This document shows, in pieces, positions 48,158 to 60,553 of a stretch of DNA of 64,000 nucleotides (positions within the stretch are counted from its first letter, which is position 1; the number at the start of each line of letters is the position of its first letter). The notes below the pieces were generated by a model. That model saw only the letters and a program-made list of their open reading frames with translations, had not been told where the DNA came from and ran no database searches. The DNA is from Haliotis asinina (lineage: Eukaryota; Mollusca; Gastropoda; Lepetellida; Haliotidae), in assembly GCF_037392515.1 (NCBI RefSeq), contig NC_090291.1, forward strand, positions 12,642,001-12,706,000, read 5' to 3'. The translations under genes and the position numbers were made by a program.

Positions 48158-48979
48158 ATATGGGCGGCTTATCTGACGGCCCCAGTTCACTCGCAAAGAG
48201 ATACACTCTCAAAAGTGGAAATGGACGTTTGTCTGAATAATGAGTCATTGGTCCACCAATCCTCAGGCATTCAGCAATTCGTCGTAGCATGCTCCTAATC
48301 TATCGTCCAATGACTATTTGGGACAATCTGTCCCACTTCTCTTGCAGCGCCGCTGCCAGTTCTTGCCGTGTTGTCGATTGACGTTGACGTCGACGAACAC
48401 GTCTCCCAATCATGTGACAGACATGTTCTATATCGGGAAAGGTCAGGACTCATGCCTGACCATAACGCTCATTTACATGCCTCCAAACGCGAGCACGCCT
48501 ATCGATGGAATCCAGAGTAAATCTGGACTCATCAGAGAACATTACACGCGCCCATCGACGAGTACCCCGATTTCTACGCTGCCTACACCATTGAGGCCTG
48601 TTTGTCATGTGCTGGCGAGTTAATGGAGGCACAACACGCGGTCGCCTCGTTTGCAAATGGGCTGCATGTAGCCGATTTCTAATCGTTTGGGTGTAACTCG
48701 AATCCCTGTAACGTGGTGCAAGCTTAGAGAAAGCTGATTGGCCGTTTGTGCACGATTTCGCAGGACCTATGTACGAATGTAACGATCCGGGGCTTGTATA
48801 GTGGCTCTAGGACGACCTGAACGATGTCAACCATCAACATTATGTGTTTGTTGGTACCGGTTCCAGTCTGCTGAGACAGACTGCGACACGCTAAACATGT
48901 TGACTACTGCTTGCTGTGTAGAACCAATTTGAAGCATGCCAAAAGCACGTAGACGTTCATCATGTTGAAGACGCCCCAT
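48158..48979 (-). pseudogene. Decayed Tc1/IS630-type transposase
   Basis: Minus-strand reading from 48979 gives MGRLQHDERLRAFGMLQIGS, then TQQAVVNMFSVSQS, GRPRATIQAPDRYIRT, a stop, then NRPQWCRQRRNR, the first catalytic Asp (RVMFSDESRFTLDSIDRRAR), and VWRHVNERYGQA. The frame then jumps to IEHVCHMIGRRVRRRQ, RQELAAALQEKWDRL and RSMLRRIAECL. Stops and frameshifts are present, and the segment holding the second Asp is deleted. It is a different, older lineage from the intact element at 33150. Terminal repeats were not recognised. Confidence 0.8.
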
Positions 48980-49175
48980 TGCAAATGTAACGTAACACAC
49001 TAAAGCAAAGACACGCTAATATTGCGCGTCGCACGTGCAGTTCTGTGGTTCCGTTGGGGCGATAATTTCTTCATCTGTGAACATATTCTCAGAGCATGTC
49101 AAGTGTCCATGACTATTTATCATAATATAATCACAACCAGCATAGGTATTTGCATTGCATTATACCCCATTATCC

Positions 49176-49228
49176 ACACACACGCACACGCACACGCACA
49201 CCCACACACACATACACACAGACACACA
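49176..49228. repeat. (CA)n microsatellite
   Basis: A compound run of cacacacgcacacgcacac and cacacacatacacacag motifs in intergenic DNA. Confidence 0.9.
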
Positions 49229-49734
49229 AATTGTTGATCGCATAATTTTCCATTGGACTGAACATCGGAAAACACAAGGGGACATATGGTATACAAAGAC
49301 TGTAAATAATATCGAATATAATTTGGTTGCCAGTCGTTTAACATCCTTTATATGTCTGCAGCTTTATTAATGATCTTCCTAATGCCACCCGGAAGAAATG
49401 TTTTACAAGCAAGAGTCATGTAATGCTCTTTGAAAAAAGTACTTAAATGTGAAATGAAGCCGCAACCCCCCCAGAATTGTTGGACTATTGCTCGAGGTAC
49501 AGGGAAATTTTAAAATCATTTATTGTGTCATAATGCCCTGTAAATCAAGACAGATTTCTCAGTCTGAAAGTTAAAACATGCATCCGGTAAACGAACATGT
49601 GAGAATGTTTCCTATTTGGGGTTTAGTTGGGTAAATCAGTTGTGGGGAATGCGCTTTATTCTGTATTTTGCTTCCACATTAGGAGAATAAAAAGAGATTT
49701 ACACGTGATTTATCCTATGTTATTTATCTCAGGA

Positions 49735-49945
49735 GATCCGGGTTAGAATTGGTCTACGGCAAGAGGTTTGTCGTAAGAGGAGACTAGCGGGATCGGGGGA
49801 CTTTTTTGACCCATGTTGTATCCAGTGACGTAAATAGGTGCTCATGCAGGTCATGACTGGATTGTCTGAACAGACACGTGTACTTACAGACCGAAGTCAC
49901 AGAGGTGGAATATTGCTGGAACACTGGAGTGCGGAGCTAAACAAA
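49735..49945 (-). mobile_element. Interspersed repeat, minus orientation
   Basis: Reverse copy of the 'caatccagtgatcaac' family: gggttagaattggtctacgg, gtcgtaagaggagactagcg, ggatcggg, catgactggattgtctgaac, cttacagaccg, gaatattgctggaacactgg and agtgcggagctaaac. Confidence 0.75.
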
Positions 49946-50776
49946 GCACAAAGTAAAGTCTTATATCATACAAAAATCCACTTGATCTCTTTCTGAACAA
50001 CAAACCTGTTTCACTCATCAATGTGAACAAGGCTGGTAGCCAAATCCGTTCAGTATGTCGACCTAATTCAGATGGCATGAGAGTATTTCTCGAGAATTTA
50101 CTAACACTTTTAATAACCAGAAACGCGAAGGCTTTTTGATCCAAATAAACACTTTTGCTCTGGTCTTCAAGTTAAACATTAAGGTATTTGCAGCTCGCCT
50201 CATTTGCCTTCTGAAGAAATGTACTGGACGTACAATCTCTTATCGATATGTGCCTCTTGTTTTTACAGTAACAGTTCCACTAATATCGTAGCTAAAACAT
50301 CGTATGTCTTCACACACTTCATCTAGGTCTTCGTTTCAGGTCAGAATCTCAAGGTCATCATCCCAGCACAACCGAAAACCGTAGAACCTGCGAAGAGAAA
50401 CGTTCACATGCCCATTGTGGCCATTAGTCATGTCGATTGGTATACTGAATATACAGATATACTGAATACTTAGCCGAAGATATACTGAATATAATCTCTT
50501 CAGGACATAACTTGTGTAACACTGTGTTTGTTTAACACTCTCACATGATCCGACTCAACCTCTGACATGATCGGTGATCGTCCAGTTCAAACTGTCCCAC
50601 GATGGGTAACTGTCCAGTTCAAACACTCCCAGGATGGGTGTGATGGTCGGTTTCTGACTCGCCGAAGGGTGATGGTCAGTTCAAAACGTTCATAGGCTTT
50701 GTGATGGGAAAATATATTCAATGCGTAATTATATCTTCTGGGATGGTGGGTCTATGAATGTTGAATCTTTGTGTGA

Positions 50777-50779
<3 letters not shown>

Positions 50780-50853
<74 letters not shown>
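50780..50853. repeat. (TG)n followed by (GA)n
   Basis: About 15 TG units run straight into about 20 GA units, a compound microsatellite 470 bp upstream of the TATA box of SOD copy 2. Confidence 0.95.
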
Positions 50854-50857
<4 letters not shown>

Positions 50858-51287
50858 TCCGTGTCCCATGAGCTTTTCTTTGGCTGGGAAGTATGTGTGT
50901 GCGCACGTGTGTGCAGTTAAAAGTTAGTCCCAACCACATCTCTTTAATACAACGAGCTGTATAAAACCCCAACTAAATATTTAGTTTAACCCTCGGTAAA
51001 TATGTGAATATGTTAATACATGCAAGCACATGATGCCTGGATATTTAAATAGACTATATCAGAGTGAACATATTGCTGAAAGGTACAGGTCAGTGATACC
51101 AACAAATAATTCAAACTGCGACGAAACTGAATCAAAAAGTTTACAAACCAATAAAAATGAACTCAACGTCATCTTAAAATTAGGACTGGGTACACATGCC
51201 CACAATATTTGCAGCACTCGCGTGACATCGCTGGCTGTCACATTAAGAAGACAGTTACAGTTCACTGTCTTCTATCGTGACCCATCT

Positions 51288-51295
51288 TATATAAA
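51288..51295 (+). promoter_or_regulatory. TATA box of SOD copy 2
   Basis: TATATAAA stands 40 bp before the ATG at 51328, exactly the spacing in copy 1. The flanks tctatcgtgacccatct and cagatctccatccatcagtc match the copy 1 promoter, so the core promoter was duplicated with the gene. Confidence 0.8.
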
Positions 51296-51327
51296 CTCTT
51301 CGTTCAGATCTCCATCCATCAGTCAAG

Positions 51328-54223
51328 ATGTCGCCAACGTACCTCTCGGCATTGATAATGATTGTCTCTGAGGGTGTATTGATATATACCCAGGGGGCGC
51401 CTTTACACACGAACCCATTTATTCAGAAGTTTTCAAGCACATCGAAGAACTATTGTGTTCCTCACAAAGGTAAGAAAATACGTAAACGGATGTTGGTTAA
51501 TGGCGCAGTAGAAGTATGGTTAGTAAAACGTTGAGTTAGTCAAACTTGGTCACCGATCCACACCGTTAGCACCCACTAGGTCTGACAAACCACACGATCT
51601 ACTTCTGTCACTTTTAGATACCAGTCATTTGGGCTTTTCTTATAAGCAAAGTAAAATATAAAAAATATAATATGTGTAAAATATGTGAATTTTACCTCGC
51701 TTTAGAAAATTAATATTTCAGCAATGTCACGACGGATGACACCAGAAATGGGTTTCACAAATGGTACCCATGTGTGGAACAGAACCGGGTCTTCAGCGTG
51801 ACGAGCAAACGCTTTAACCACTAGGCTACCCCACTGATCCCCCTTATATGATGACGACACGTTTACGGATAATAACTTTGTTGTTTGGTACGAGTGAGTG
51901 CGTTTAGTTTTTACTCAGCAATATTCCAGCTATATGGCAACGGTCTGTAAATAATCGAGTCTGGACCAGACAATCCAGTGACCAACAACATGAGCATCAA
52001 TCTGCGCAAATGGGAACCGATGACATGTGTCAACCAAGTCAGCGAGCCTGACCACCCGATCCCGTTAGTCGCATCTTACGACAAGCTGAGTCGCCTTTTA
52101 TGGCAAGCATGGGTTGCTGAAGATCTATTCTACCACGGACCTTCACGGGTCTGGTTTGGTACGAACATTGAGGTATGTCTCTTGTCAGATTATCACGAGG
52201 GTGGTCAGACACACAGACACAGATTCACTAGAGTTTGAGAGTGTTTGAGAGTTAAGAGAGTTAAAGTGCACGCCGCTTTTGCAATAGTTCATCCTTATTA
52301 CGACACCAAATGTCGGGACTCGAACCCAGGTCTTTGGTGTGAAGGGTGAACGCTTTAACATCTAGGTTCCCAAACAAAGAGAAATCAGACACGAAACCGC
52401 ACACACACATATACACCTGCATGCACAGGAAGGAACACACATACATACACACACACCTGCAGACATTCATTGGAACACTGATAATTCCGTTATTTGTAAA
52501 TTACTCTGTCATGTGCTGACAGTTGTATGAAAATAACTGTCATGGTAGGAAACCAATCCAAAGTCAAATACCGCGTGACAAGTCTAACCATTGTCTCCTA
52601 TTTCCGTCCTCTTTCATACGACGGTGACCTTATGCATCAAGGTATTATGAAACACGGTTTATGAATAGGCTCTGTGTCCCGCAGCATCGGAGCATATCTG
52701 CCCTTGTCTATTTTATACTGAATGTATGTCAAGGGTGTTTTGGTGAAACGAAAAAAATCTTAAATTTTGTTGGTTATATAAAACCGAGTTCTATAATGGA
52801 AAAATGCTTACATAAACGTGCATGATCTTACATGAATTCATTATGATTGCCTTGATACTCTACAACACATATTTACAGCTCTTTAAATGACAGCATACCA
52901 TCATCCAATAAAGGCCAATCAAGAAGACGAACACATGGTTATCAATATCCCCCGTCAGTGTTACCTTACAAGGTTCCTGTATTTGAACTCCACCACAACA
53001 TTTGTGTCCTCCTGAAGACACATTCCACATTTAGTTTCCCTGTCTATAATGGTTTCTGAGAAAGTGAAGTGCATCAATTCAAGAAACATATGACAAGGGC
53101 CATTTCTCCTTTAAAAAATGCAACGATTTCCGTTTTCAAACTTCACCAAGCACTCATGTCCTGAAGGCACAGAGCAAATTGGATTTCCTATTCATAACGC
53201 GTTTTGCTAAAGCCTGTCCCCAACATCTGACAGACGGACGGAAGGACGCACAGAGCTCAAACCTATATACCCCCCCCCCCCCCCCCCCCACTCCCTGGCG
53301 GGGATAAAAACTTGCCCCCACCCTTTGCCCTTTCGGCCTCAAAGCCATTATCTGTAATCACAAAAAAATCATTAGTTATGTCATCACACTGTACTCCAAA
53401 CTCTTGAATTAATATCTCTAATATCTCTCTTGAATATATACGCCTTATTCACGATGTCGTGTATCAGATGTATTATTTGATAACGACGTTAGCTGTAGCA
53501 TCTACACCGAAACGTTGTATCTCCTGCAATAAAAAGTTGTCTGTCCCTTCAAAAAGTAATCCTCGTTATACTTAGATTAAAACGCATGCATTTTCATTAA
53601 CGTGCACATACAAGGCAAAATACAGAGAGTCAATATAGAGGTTTCATGTACAATACTACTAAGTCAAATCTTAAGTAATGGGTCACAATTATAATCATGT
53701 CAACTCACCGAAGTCTTGGTGGGAGAGTGAGAAACAGATGTGCAGAATGTAACAAAGCGAGCTATCAGACAGCGGTTATGAAGATCAAGCGTTGACGGAG
53801 AGGAAGATATATACTCCCGTAGTCTGTATGTATCCGTGTCGACAACACGGCAACTAGCCTTTATATATACTGTCATAGTTTCAAGAACTTTCGAGCACTT
53901 ACGACCATTGCCACTAACGTAGAATTCTCTCGTGTTTACCTTTTTCAAAGGGAGGTAACTCTAGAGAACTACCCTCAAGGCCTGCCGATAAAATACCAAT
54001 ACCACTGAACATTTATGATACCAAATGTGACCCATAATAATTATCACTTAAAACACTAAACGTTGTGACTCAATAATACTAATTATTACTTAACTAATAA
54101 TACATTTTATAGAAAATACGCTCTCGTAACTAAATGCATGCATATATATGCATAAGTCTGTAATATACTTACATAAATGCGCACACATTATACTTAAGAT
54201 AAAATTTTATCTATTTGTCTATG

Positions 54224-54262
<39 letters not shown>

Positions 54263-54265
54263 GTA

Positions 54266-54344
<79 letters not shown>

Positions 54345-57300
54345 TACAGACTCGATTATTTACATTTGTAAATCGCCGACATATTGCTGGGATACTGCTG
54401 AGTGCGGCGTAAAACTATACTCACTCACTCATAAATGTGTACATATTATACATAATTGTAAACCTAAAGTTACTGTGTTCTGTAATCTGATTGGTTGAAA
54501 AACCTGATTAAATGGTATTAGATTCCCGGAAACTGAAAGACTATTCACCGCGTATACATATACTTATATATACATATACTCAAGCATATAGATCCATAGA
54601 CGCATATTGTCACGTGGATATGTACTATCTTTATCATAAAATGTCATTCTTAATATCACTCTAAGAAAAGAGTCAAATCTTAAAGCACAGTCTCCTCAAC
54701 TTATTTTCCCAACTAAACCATGAATAACAGAGATTAGTGAAACACTAGCACCTGTTGATACCTGGACGCATACATTAAGCTTCAGACTGACAAATATGCC
54801 TTCATGTACAAAAATGCACGACACGAAGAATGATTTCGTGTAATTGTATGCATATTTAATGTACTAGTATTATATATCCATTTATACACAGATTACCTTA
54901 CTCCTTACATAAACAATCATATCATTATCAACAAGTGCTAGTTTATGTAACTAGTCATTGTGTTCTGTTTCGTTTGTAGAATTTGCCACTTGTACAGTTC
55001 AGCCTGACCCAAGAGCTCCTTACAAGCTGACAGGCACTGTACGCTTCGCCCAAACAGACGTAAGTAGGGTTTTTGCTTTGGAGGGACAGGTTTTACTTTT
55101 CGTAAGTAAAACCGCTTCCCAGGCTTTACTTTTCGTAAGTAAAACCGCCTCCCAGGTTTTACTTTTCGTTAGTAAAACCGCTTCCCAGGTTTTACTTTTC
55201 GTTAGTAAGACCGCTTCCCAGGGTTTACTTTTCCTAACTTTACATGAACATAAACATTAAAATGATGCATGGTGGTTTGAAATCAATTGAAAAATATCGT
55301 TCAAGATTAAACTCGGGGGGACGCGCTTGGCCACGTCGCCACAAACAAACCCTCAGGATGATATTACGAAGTATCTACTACATTGATATATTCTAACAAA
55401 ATATTACTAGTTATATATTTGTGGATCACTGTGAAACAGTGGTAACACCAGGTTTTATTGATAAAACCGGGAGTAACCTTCATGGTTACCAATCACAAAC
55501 ACACGCAAAGGCGCTGTAATTGATCAACGAGTGTTTACCATGATACAAGTCTTTTCTATTTTAACTAGGAAAATTCTTTTGTTGATTGTATTCTTATAGT
55601 TGTTTTGTTGCTGTTTGTTTATGGTCAAAACATGTCCTATCGTTGTTTTCACAGTATTGCGGTTACCATGGTTACCTGTTGGTTTCGGTCAATCTAAAAG
55701 GTTTCCCTCTCTCTGACCCCTTGACGAAGCACGGTTACCACGTGCATGAATACGGTGACCTCTCCAACGGATGCACAAGTACAGGGGGTCACTACAATCC
55801 GCTAAACATGACTCACGGGGCTCCGTATGATGAAATAAGGTTGAAAATTACCTATATTTTGGACATGTATTTTACGAGCGCTTAGTTAGATTTGGTTCTC
55901 GAACCCTGCTATGTGTGCACTCCCATAATGTGATCTGGGCTTACGGGAAACCATTTAACGTTAGTTTATGATAGATGAAGCGTTAAAATCAGAAGAGGGC
56001 CGTGGCTGTCAATGACTGCCTTTCAGTTGTTAGCTTATTGGTTGAATTGTCATCATTTCAAATGTAATAAATTTGATTTAGTGTCTTTTTCAATCATTTC
56101 ATCGATTTCTGTAAGATGTTGACACATGTTCGTTTGATTCAGATTGTCAGATCTCGAATCTAAGACATTCCGTTTATCGCATGGCTTGCTGAAGGTACAA
56201 TCTAACCCAGGTCATCACGGGAAGAGTGTCTCCATAAGTGACAAAGGACAATCTGAGATCAAGAACTCGACAAAAGTATATTCGTTAAGCAATGAGTTTG
56301 ATTTGTAAATGGTGTGAATTGTCATGGTTACAGGCACGTCGGTGACTTTGGGAACATTCCGGCCCATGACGGTCTAGTCAAACACTATCACCGTGACCGG
56401 ATTGCAAGTCTTTTTGGACATTACTCCATATTAGGAAGACCAATCGTGGTGAGTTCTCGTGTCCCCATTCCCACCTACAGTTTTACAGGAAAACACAAAT
56501 CAAGCAAATATCGCATGTACTTTTTGCCAGAAGTACCGATTTACTTCGGTAATGGCTGGTTAATATATCAGTTGGCAGAGGGGATTTTCCTAACGAGTCG
56601 CCAGACTAAACACGAAAACCTTTCTAGACAGTGGCCATATATACGCTTCAAACAAAGTAGGGGAACCTGAACTTTGAAGTCTGGCAGAAAGAAAACGTTA
56701 CAATGACATTCATCTTGTGTATCACATCGTGTGTAATCACGTCATCACCTCACGGAAACACAATGCATGGAAAGCACGTGTACAACGTGGGAGCCTCCTA
56801 CACGTGCATGGGATGCCATTATGAATCTTGACGTTTTTCAGGCAGGTCGATAATTCACCGTAGACCATTTTCCGATACTTTTCTTGCATCTTTGCATGAC
56901 CAATGTCAAATCACACGCTACTGACTGAATATTGTAAACCTGAAATTTTGATCTTATACTCCAGTCACCAAGCAGGAGGGATAACTGAACGAACAGCATT
57001 GCTTTGAATGAAATCCATGTGTTGATCCATTCTCAAAACATCCATTATTATTGTATCAGCATTGGTTCAATCCCATATATCTCCCAAATTCAACAATCGT
57101 ACATTGAAAGTAGTTCCCCTACCTTTTTTGAAGAGTATATCTATTCATTCTATTTGAGATAATATTAAGATATGTACTTACTATTAATATCATTGCATAT
57201 CCCAATTTCTATGAAAGAAGAGAAGATATTATTTCCAAAGAAGAAATAACAATTGCCAAGTAGATATTCCCATTATAAGAATTGTAAAGAAACCCATAAC

Positions 57301-57455
57301 ACTGTTTGTTCTTGGTGTGATAGGTTCATGAAGGAACTGATGACCTCGGAAGAGGTGGGAACCCTTCCAGCAAAGAAAACGGAAATGCCGGCTCCAGACT
57401 AGCCTGCTGTGTGATTGGGTATGGAGAGGAGTGGTATGCAACAGACGGAGAGTGA
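51328..57455 (+). CDS. Secreted Cu/Zn superoxide dismutase, copy 2 (5 exons)
   Basis: Exons 51328-51469, 54980-55059, 55655-55839, 56334-56448 and 57324-57455 encode 217 residues. Exons 2-4 are the same size as in copy 1 (80, 185 and 115 nt). The signal peptide starts [20 protein letters not shown]. Copper ligands are His103, His105 (GYHVHEYGD), His120 and His176. Zinc ligands are His120, His128, His137 and Asp140. The disulfide pair is Cys114-Cys202, with Arg199 at the channel; all are conserved. The sequon Asn-Met-Thr is kept. Differences from copy 1 are a five-residue longer first exon ([11 protein letters not shown]) and a longer acidic C-terminus ([12 protein letters not shown]). It is secreted and probably catalytically competent. 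An AATAAA signal at 57612-57617 follows. The pair arose by tandem duplication. Confidence 0.95.
51700..51838 (-). mobile_element. tRNA-like SINE, minus strand
   Basis: The minus strand gives ggggtagcctagtggttaaa, gcgtttgctcgtcacgctga, agacccggttctgttcc, acatgggtaccatttgtgaa and acccatttctggtgtcatcc. It is one of the best-preserved copies. It lies in intron 1 of SOD copy 2. Confidence 0.85.
51900..52155 (+). mobile_element. Interspersed repeat with 'caatccagtgaccaac' core
   Basis: Full-length-looking + copy: ttactcagcaatattccagc, tatatggcaacggtctgtaa, caatccagtgaccaacaaca, tgagcatcaatctgcgcaaa, tgacatgtgtcaaccaagtc, ccgatcccgttagtcgcatc and ggaccttcacgggtc. It is the closest of the copies to the apparent consensus. 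Confidence 0.85.
52263..52372 (-). mobile_element. tRNA-like SINE fragment, minus strand
   Basis: Minus strand: aacctagatgttaaagcgtt, cacccttcacaccaaagacc, tgggttcgagtcccgac. Shorter than the full family; the middle is missing. Confidence 0.65.
53000..53345. mobile_element. Possible dispersed repeat with 20-bp poly-C
   Basis: Two related segments (gtcctcctgaagacacattc with tttccctgtctataatgg, and atgtcctgaaggcacagagc with tttcctattcataacgcg) are followed by cagacggacggaaggacgca and poly-C at 53270-53289. This composition recalls unclassified mollusc repeats, but I cannot name a family. Confidence 0.4.
54095..54341. repeat. Dispersed repeat with compound microsatellite tail
   Basis: The segment 54095-54210 matches 31230-31345 closely. 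A (CTAT)n tract follows at about 54216-54262, then (AT)n to 54314 and (GT)n to 54341. The family end therefore coincides with a tetranucleotide run at both loci. Confidence 0.85.
54345..54430 (-). mobile_element. Interspersed repeat fragment, minus strand
   Basis: gactcgattatttacatttg, cgacatattgctgggatact, gctgagtgcggcgtaaaact, then actcactcact. Only the tail of the family is present. Confidence 0.7.
55090..55232 (+). repeat. 33-bp hairpin repeat array beside SOD copy 2 exon 2
   Basis: Four full units and a partial one. Each reads ggttttacttttcgtaagta, then aaaccgcttccca. Inside each unit ggttttactt pairs with aagtaaaacc around a ttcgt loop, a perfect 10-bp stem in the best copies. Units carry gtaagt or gttagt (donor-like) and ttcccag (acceptor-like). 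The array begins 31 bp past the true exon 2 donor. The period is a multiple of three, so reading through from exon 2 stays open and would add [11 protein letters not shown] repeats. Confidence 0.93.
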
Positions 57456-59680
57456 TTTATTCTGGAGGAACTGTCAGTTTAAACACGTACATAAGAGTTA
57501 TATCGAACTGTGGAAGAACGTGTGTGTAGTTATAGTCGTTACATCTTGTAAAGAGCTCAACACGTGGAGCTCAAACAGTATGAACATTGTACACTTGCTT
57601 CTGTTTATGTAAATAAACATATGTATCTCCGATTATTGGAACTGTCGATCACTTGCCTTTCATTCATTAATTGTTACATAGCAACTAAACTAGATGGACG
57701 TAATTCTTACTGGTGCTTGATTAGCTCTACAGAGGTAAACATGTTGAATAACGTCATACTCCTTGCGCTCTATCTGAAGGTGGACTCTAAGTATTCGAGT
57801 TTCAAGCAGTCAGTCGAGTGATTGTTACCACGAACATCGAATTGTGAAATGATTATAGGTATCTGAGTATTAGTAGGGCGTTAACGATGTGGGGAAGGGG
57901 AGGAGATGCATTTCTTTTAAATATTTAACATATTGTGATACCCTGGTGCCTGGCTTTGTTGCTGACAAACCTAGAAATCTAATCAGGCTAAACCGGACTG
58001 GACACAGAAACTCTGGATGAGGAACCAAGTAAAGATAAACCAAACCAGTTGATTTTTCAAAATTCTACACCTCTTACAGGGTCAGGTTAAGAAAAGAAAA
58101 CATTTCTTGGGGCATGGGGCATTTAGTACTGGACAAGTTTACATCTCTGTCGTTAAAGGTTGAGGTCTTGGTTTACAAAGGTACGAGAATCCGTATCGGA
58201 ACGCTATAAAAGAAGCTGTTATCCATAAAGTTTGTCCGTTCCTGGCAGTTATATTGGTCGTAAACAGAAGCAGATATCATCACATTTTGTCACTGTAGAA
58301 TTTGGGGACTATAATATTTAGTAGTAGGCATTCAAATGGTCGGTGGTCTGATGCTGCAGATGACGTTTTAAGTTTGTAGTCTGTGTTCCTGTCTGGTGAA
58401 CGACATGGCCATAGAACTTCCTCTGCCAAATGCTGGACGAACCATGGGCATTTGTCGTGCTGAGAGCGTTCCTTGTTGCTGTGTAATTTGCGAAGGAACT
58501 GTTACCCTCCGATTTGAAGAACGTCATCCCTCTTGTACCGGAACTTGGGGCTGCTACGGATGAAGATTTCCATAGATACTTTCAGAAACCATCACTCACT
58601 TCTAGAAGGCAGTCTTGGATAAATGGTCTCCCCTTCCGATGATAATCCTTGGCGCGACCGGCATCAGAGTATAGAAGGGCAACAGCTCTGGCTTAGTTTA
58701 CAAGAAGGCACACAGGACAACCTTAGTGACTGCATTTAATAAAAATATCTAGTACAACAAGATATGCAATTACAGTGGAAAATCATTGTGAACAATGAAG
58801 TTTTAAAGCCTTTCATTTAACCATGTATTTTCTCGCCAGTTATTTCTGCTACATTTATTAAGGTATCTACTCTTTATAACTATTAGTCAAAATATTCCAG
58901 TGATCTGAAGAATTATGATATAATGGAGGTTTGTACAATCATGTGGTTTGTACCTTCTTGACTCACTGTGTCGGTGACTTTTACCTTCTTATTCGAGTTA
59001 TTTTGATGGGTACTTACTACAGCCAAAATAGTGTTACAGTACTTCTTCATTACATTACAATGGATCCAGCCCTATTGTCTGTATGTGTTCCAAACCAAAT
59101 CTGGACACTACGTTTGCAGTGTTTCCGCGACTGGTTATCCTACTTATGTTGTTGCTGCATTTTCTTTGTAATTTATTTGTCAAATCCATGTCAAATGTCT
59201 GGTTATAGCTTTCACACACAATACAGTTCATTCCTTAAAATATATGTCATATTTATACGTAAAATAGTTGTATATCAGTGTCACATATTGTTGTGAAATG
59301 TTTTCTCAACCGTACATCACATTGTTACCTGATTTGCTGACAGAAAACATTAACCGGAAAACCGGAAATAAAACTCGGTATGAAACCAAAATACATGAAA
59401 CAAATGTGATATGACTACTTATCGTAAGATATACGAAATTTCCAATTAAAAACAAAATATTGGTTCCCACGAATATAGATGTAAATACAAAGCTGTACTT
59501 TCAGACGAGTGATGTTCAGGTATTATGTCAATATTATACTAACAAACATATATAAATCAATAGAGACGAAAGATGATATTAGGGATATATGGATACATTT
59601 GGAAATCATCTAAGTACTTTGAAGACAGGTCCCATTTATGATTAATATTTATTTTATTTTATTATTTGTGTTGATATATG
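57456..59680. other. Intergenic downstream of SOD copy 2
   Basis: Holds the 3' UTR of SOD copy 2 to about 57635, with AATAAA at 57612. No further gene is recognised. Open frames at 58318-58527 and 58931-59296 have no family signature and AT-rich composition, so they were left unannotated. Confidence 0.55.
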
Positions 59681-59689
59681 AATATTTCT

Positions 59690-59915
59690 CAGATTAGTTT
59701 TACGCCTCACTCAGCAATATCCCAGCTATGTGGTGGCGGTCTATAAATAGTCGAGGCTGGACACACAATCCTCTGATCAACAGCAGGAGCATATATCTAG
59801 TATATACGATGACTTGTTTCGCGAGGCGAGTCTCACCACCCAATCACTTTAGATCCCTTTAGTTACGACACGTACGGGTTACTGAAGATCCACAACTTGG
59901 ACCTTCACTGGTTTA
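59690..59915 (+). mobile_element. Interspersed repeat, diverged + copy
   Basis: ttttacgcctcactcagcaa, tatcccagctatgtggtggc, ggtctataaatagtcgaggc, acaatcctctgatcaacagc and ggttactgaagatcca. More diverged than the copies at 23876 and 51900. Confidence 0.7.
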
Positions 59916-60342
59916 TACAAGCATGGAGCACATGTGACTCGCAGACCTTGTACATACTGTATGGCTACTACCTTACTTCACAAACCATACATTGTATATG
60001 AAATCGTACAATCAGGTTTTAAAGTGAATTTCCTATAAAAACCGTGCACACCCACGATGCCGATGACTTAACAAAAATCTTAATCCTAGATACTGAATGT
60101 GATGAAAACGGGATTGTTACTAGATTACTTGAGCACAGCTGGCATACTGTATACACACCCAGTTCAGGAGTTATTGGTATGAAGTCAATAATGTCATAAC
60201 GAAAGTGAACATTTATGAATCGAGAATGTTACATGTCATAAACTAATAAAAATGAGACACAAAGCAATAAATAGATGCTTGCGGATAGATTGCAACGAGT
60301 GGCGATATCTGAGTACATGTGTGTATGAGTTTAGGTCGGCGT

Positions 60343-60553
60343 GAGGAGAAAACGCTTTAACCACTAGGCTACCCCACAGTCCGTCTTACTTTTTAAGGGG
60401 GAATGAGTACAGTTTTAAGCCGCTTTTGGAGTATTCCAGCAATGTCACGGCGGATGACACCAGAAATGGGCTTCACTCATTGCACCCATGTGGTTAATTG
60501 GACCCGTGTCTTTGGTGTGACGAGCGAACACTGCACACATATAGCTACCGCAT
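60343..60553 (-). mobile_element. Two nested or adjacent tRNA-like SINE pieces, minus strand
   Basis: A head fragment at 60343-60382 (aaaacgctttaaccactagg, ctaccccac) precedes a nearly complete copy at 60405-60553 (agccgcttttggagtattcc, agcaatgtcacggcggatga, caccagaaatgggcttcact, tttggtgtgacgagcgaac). Confidence 0.7.

Noticed and set aside
54148..54498. [10 protein letters not shown] open frame
   Set aside because: Translation of (CTAT)n and (AT)n microsatellites.
56314..56670. Extended SOD exon reading 74 residues past the donor at 56448
   Set aside because: The gtgagt donor matches the position used in copy 1 and the extension has no similarity; exon 57324-57455 supplies the conserved C-terminus.
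58931..59296. 121-residue open frame on the + strand
   Set aside because: Hydrophobic, no domain, no splice or promoter support; considered as a third SOD relic but none of the SOD motifs is present.
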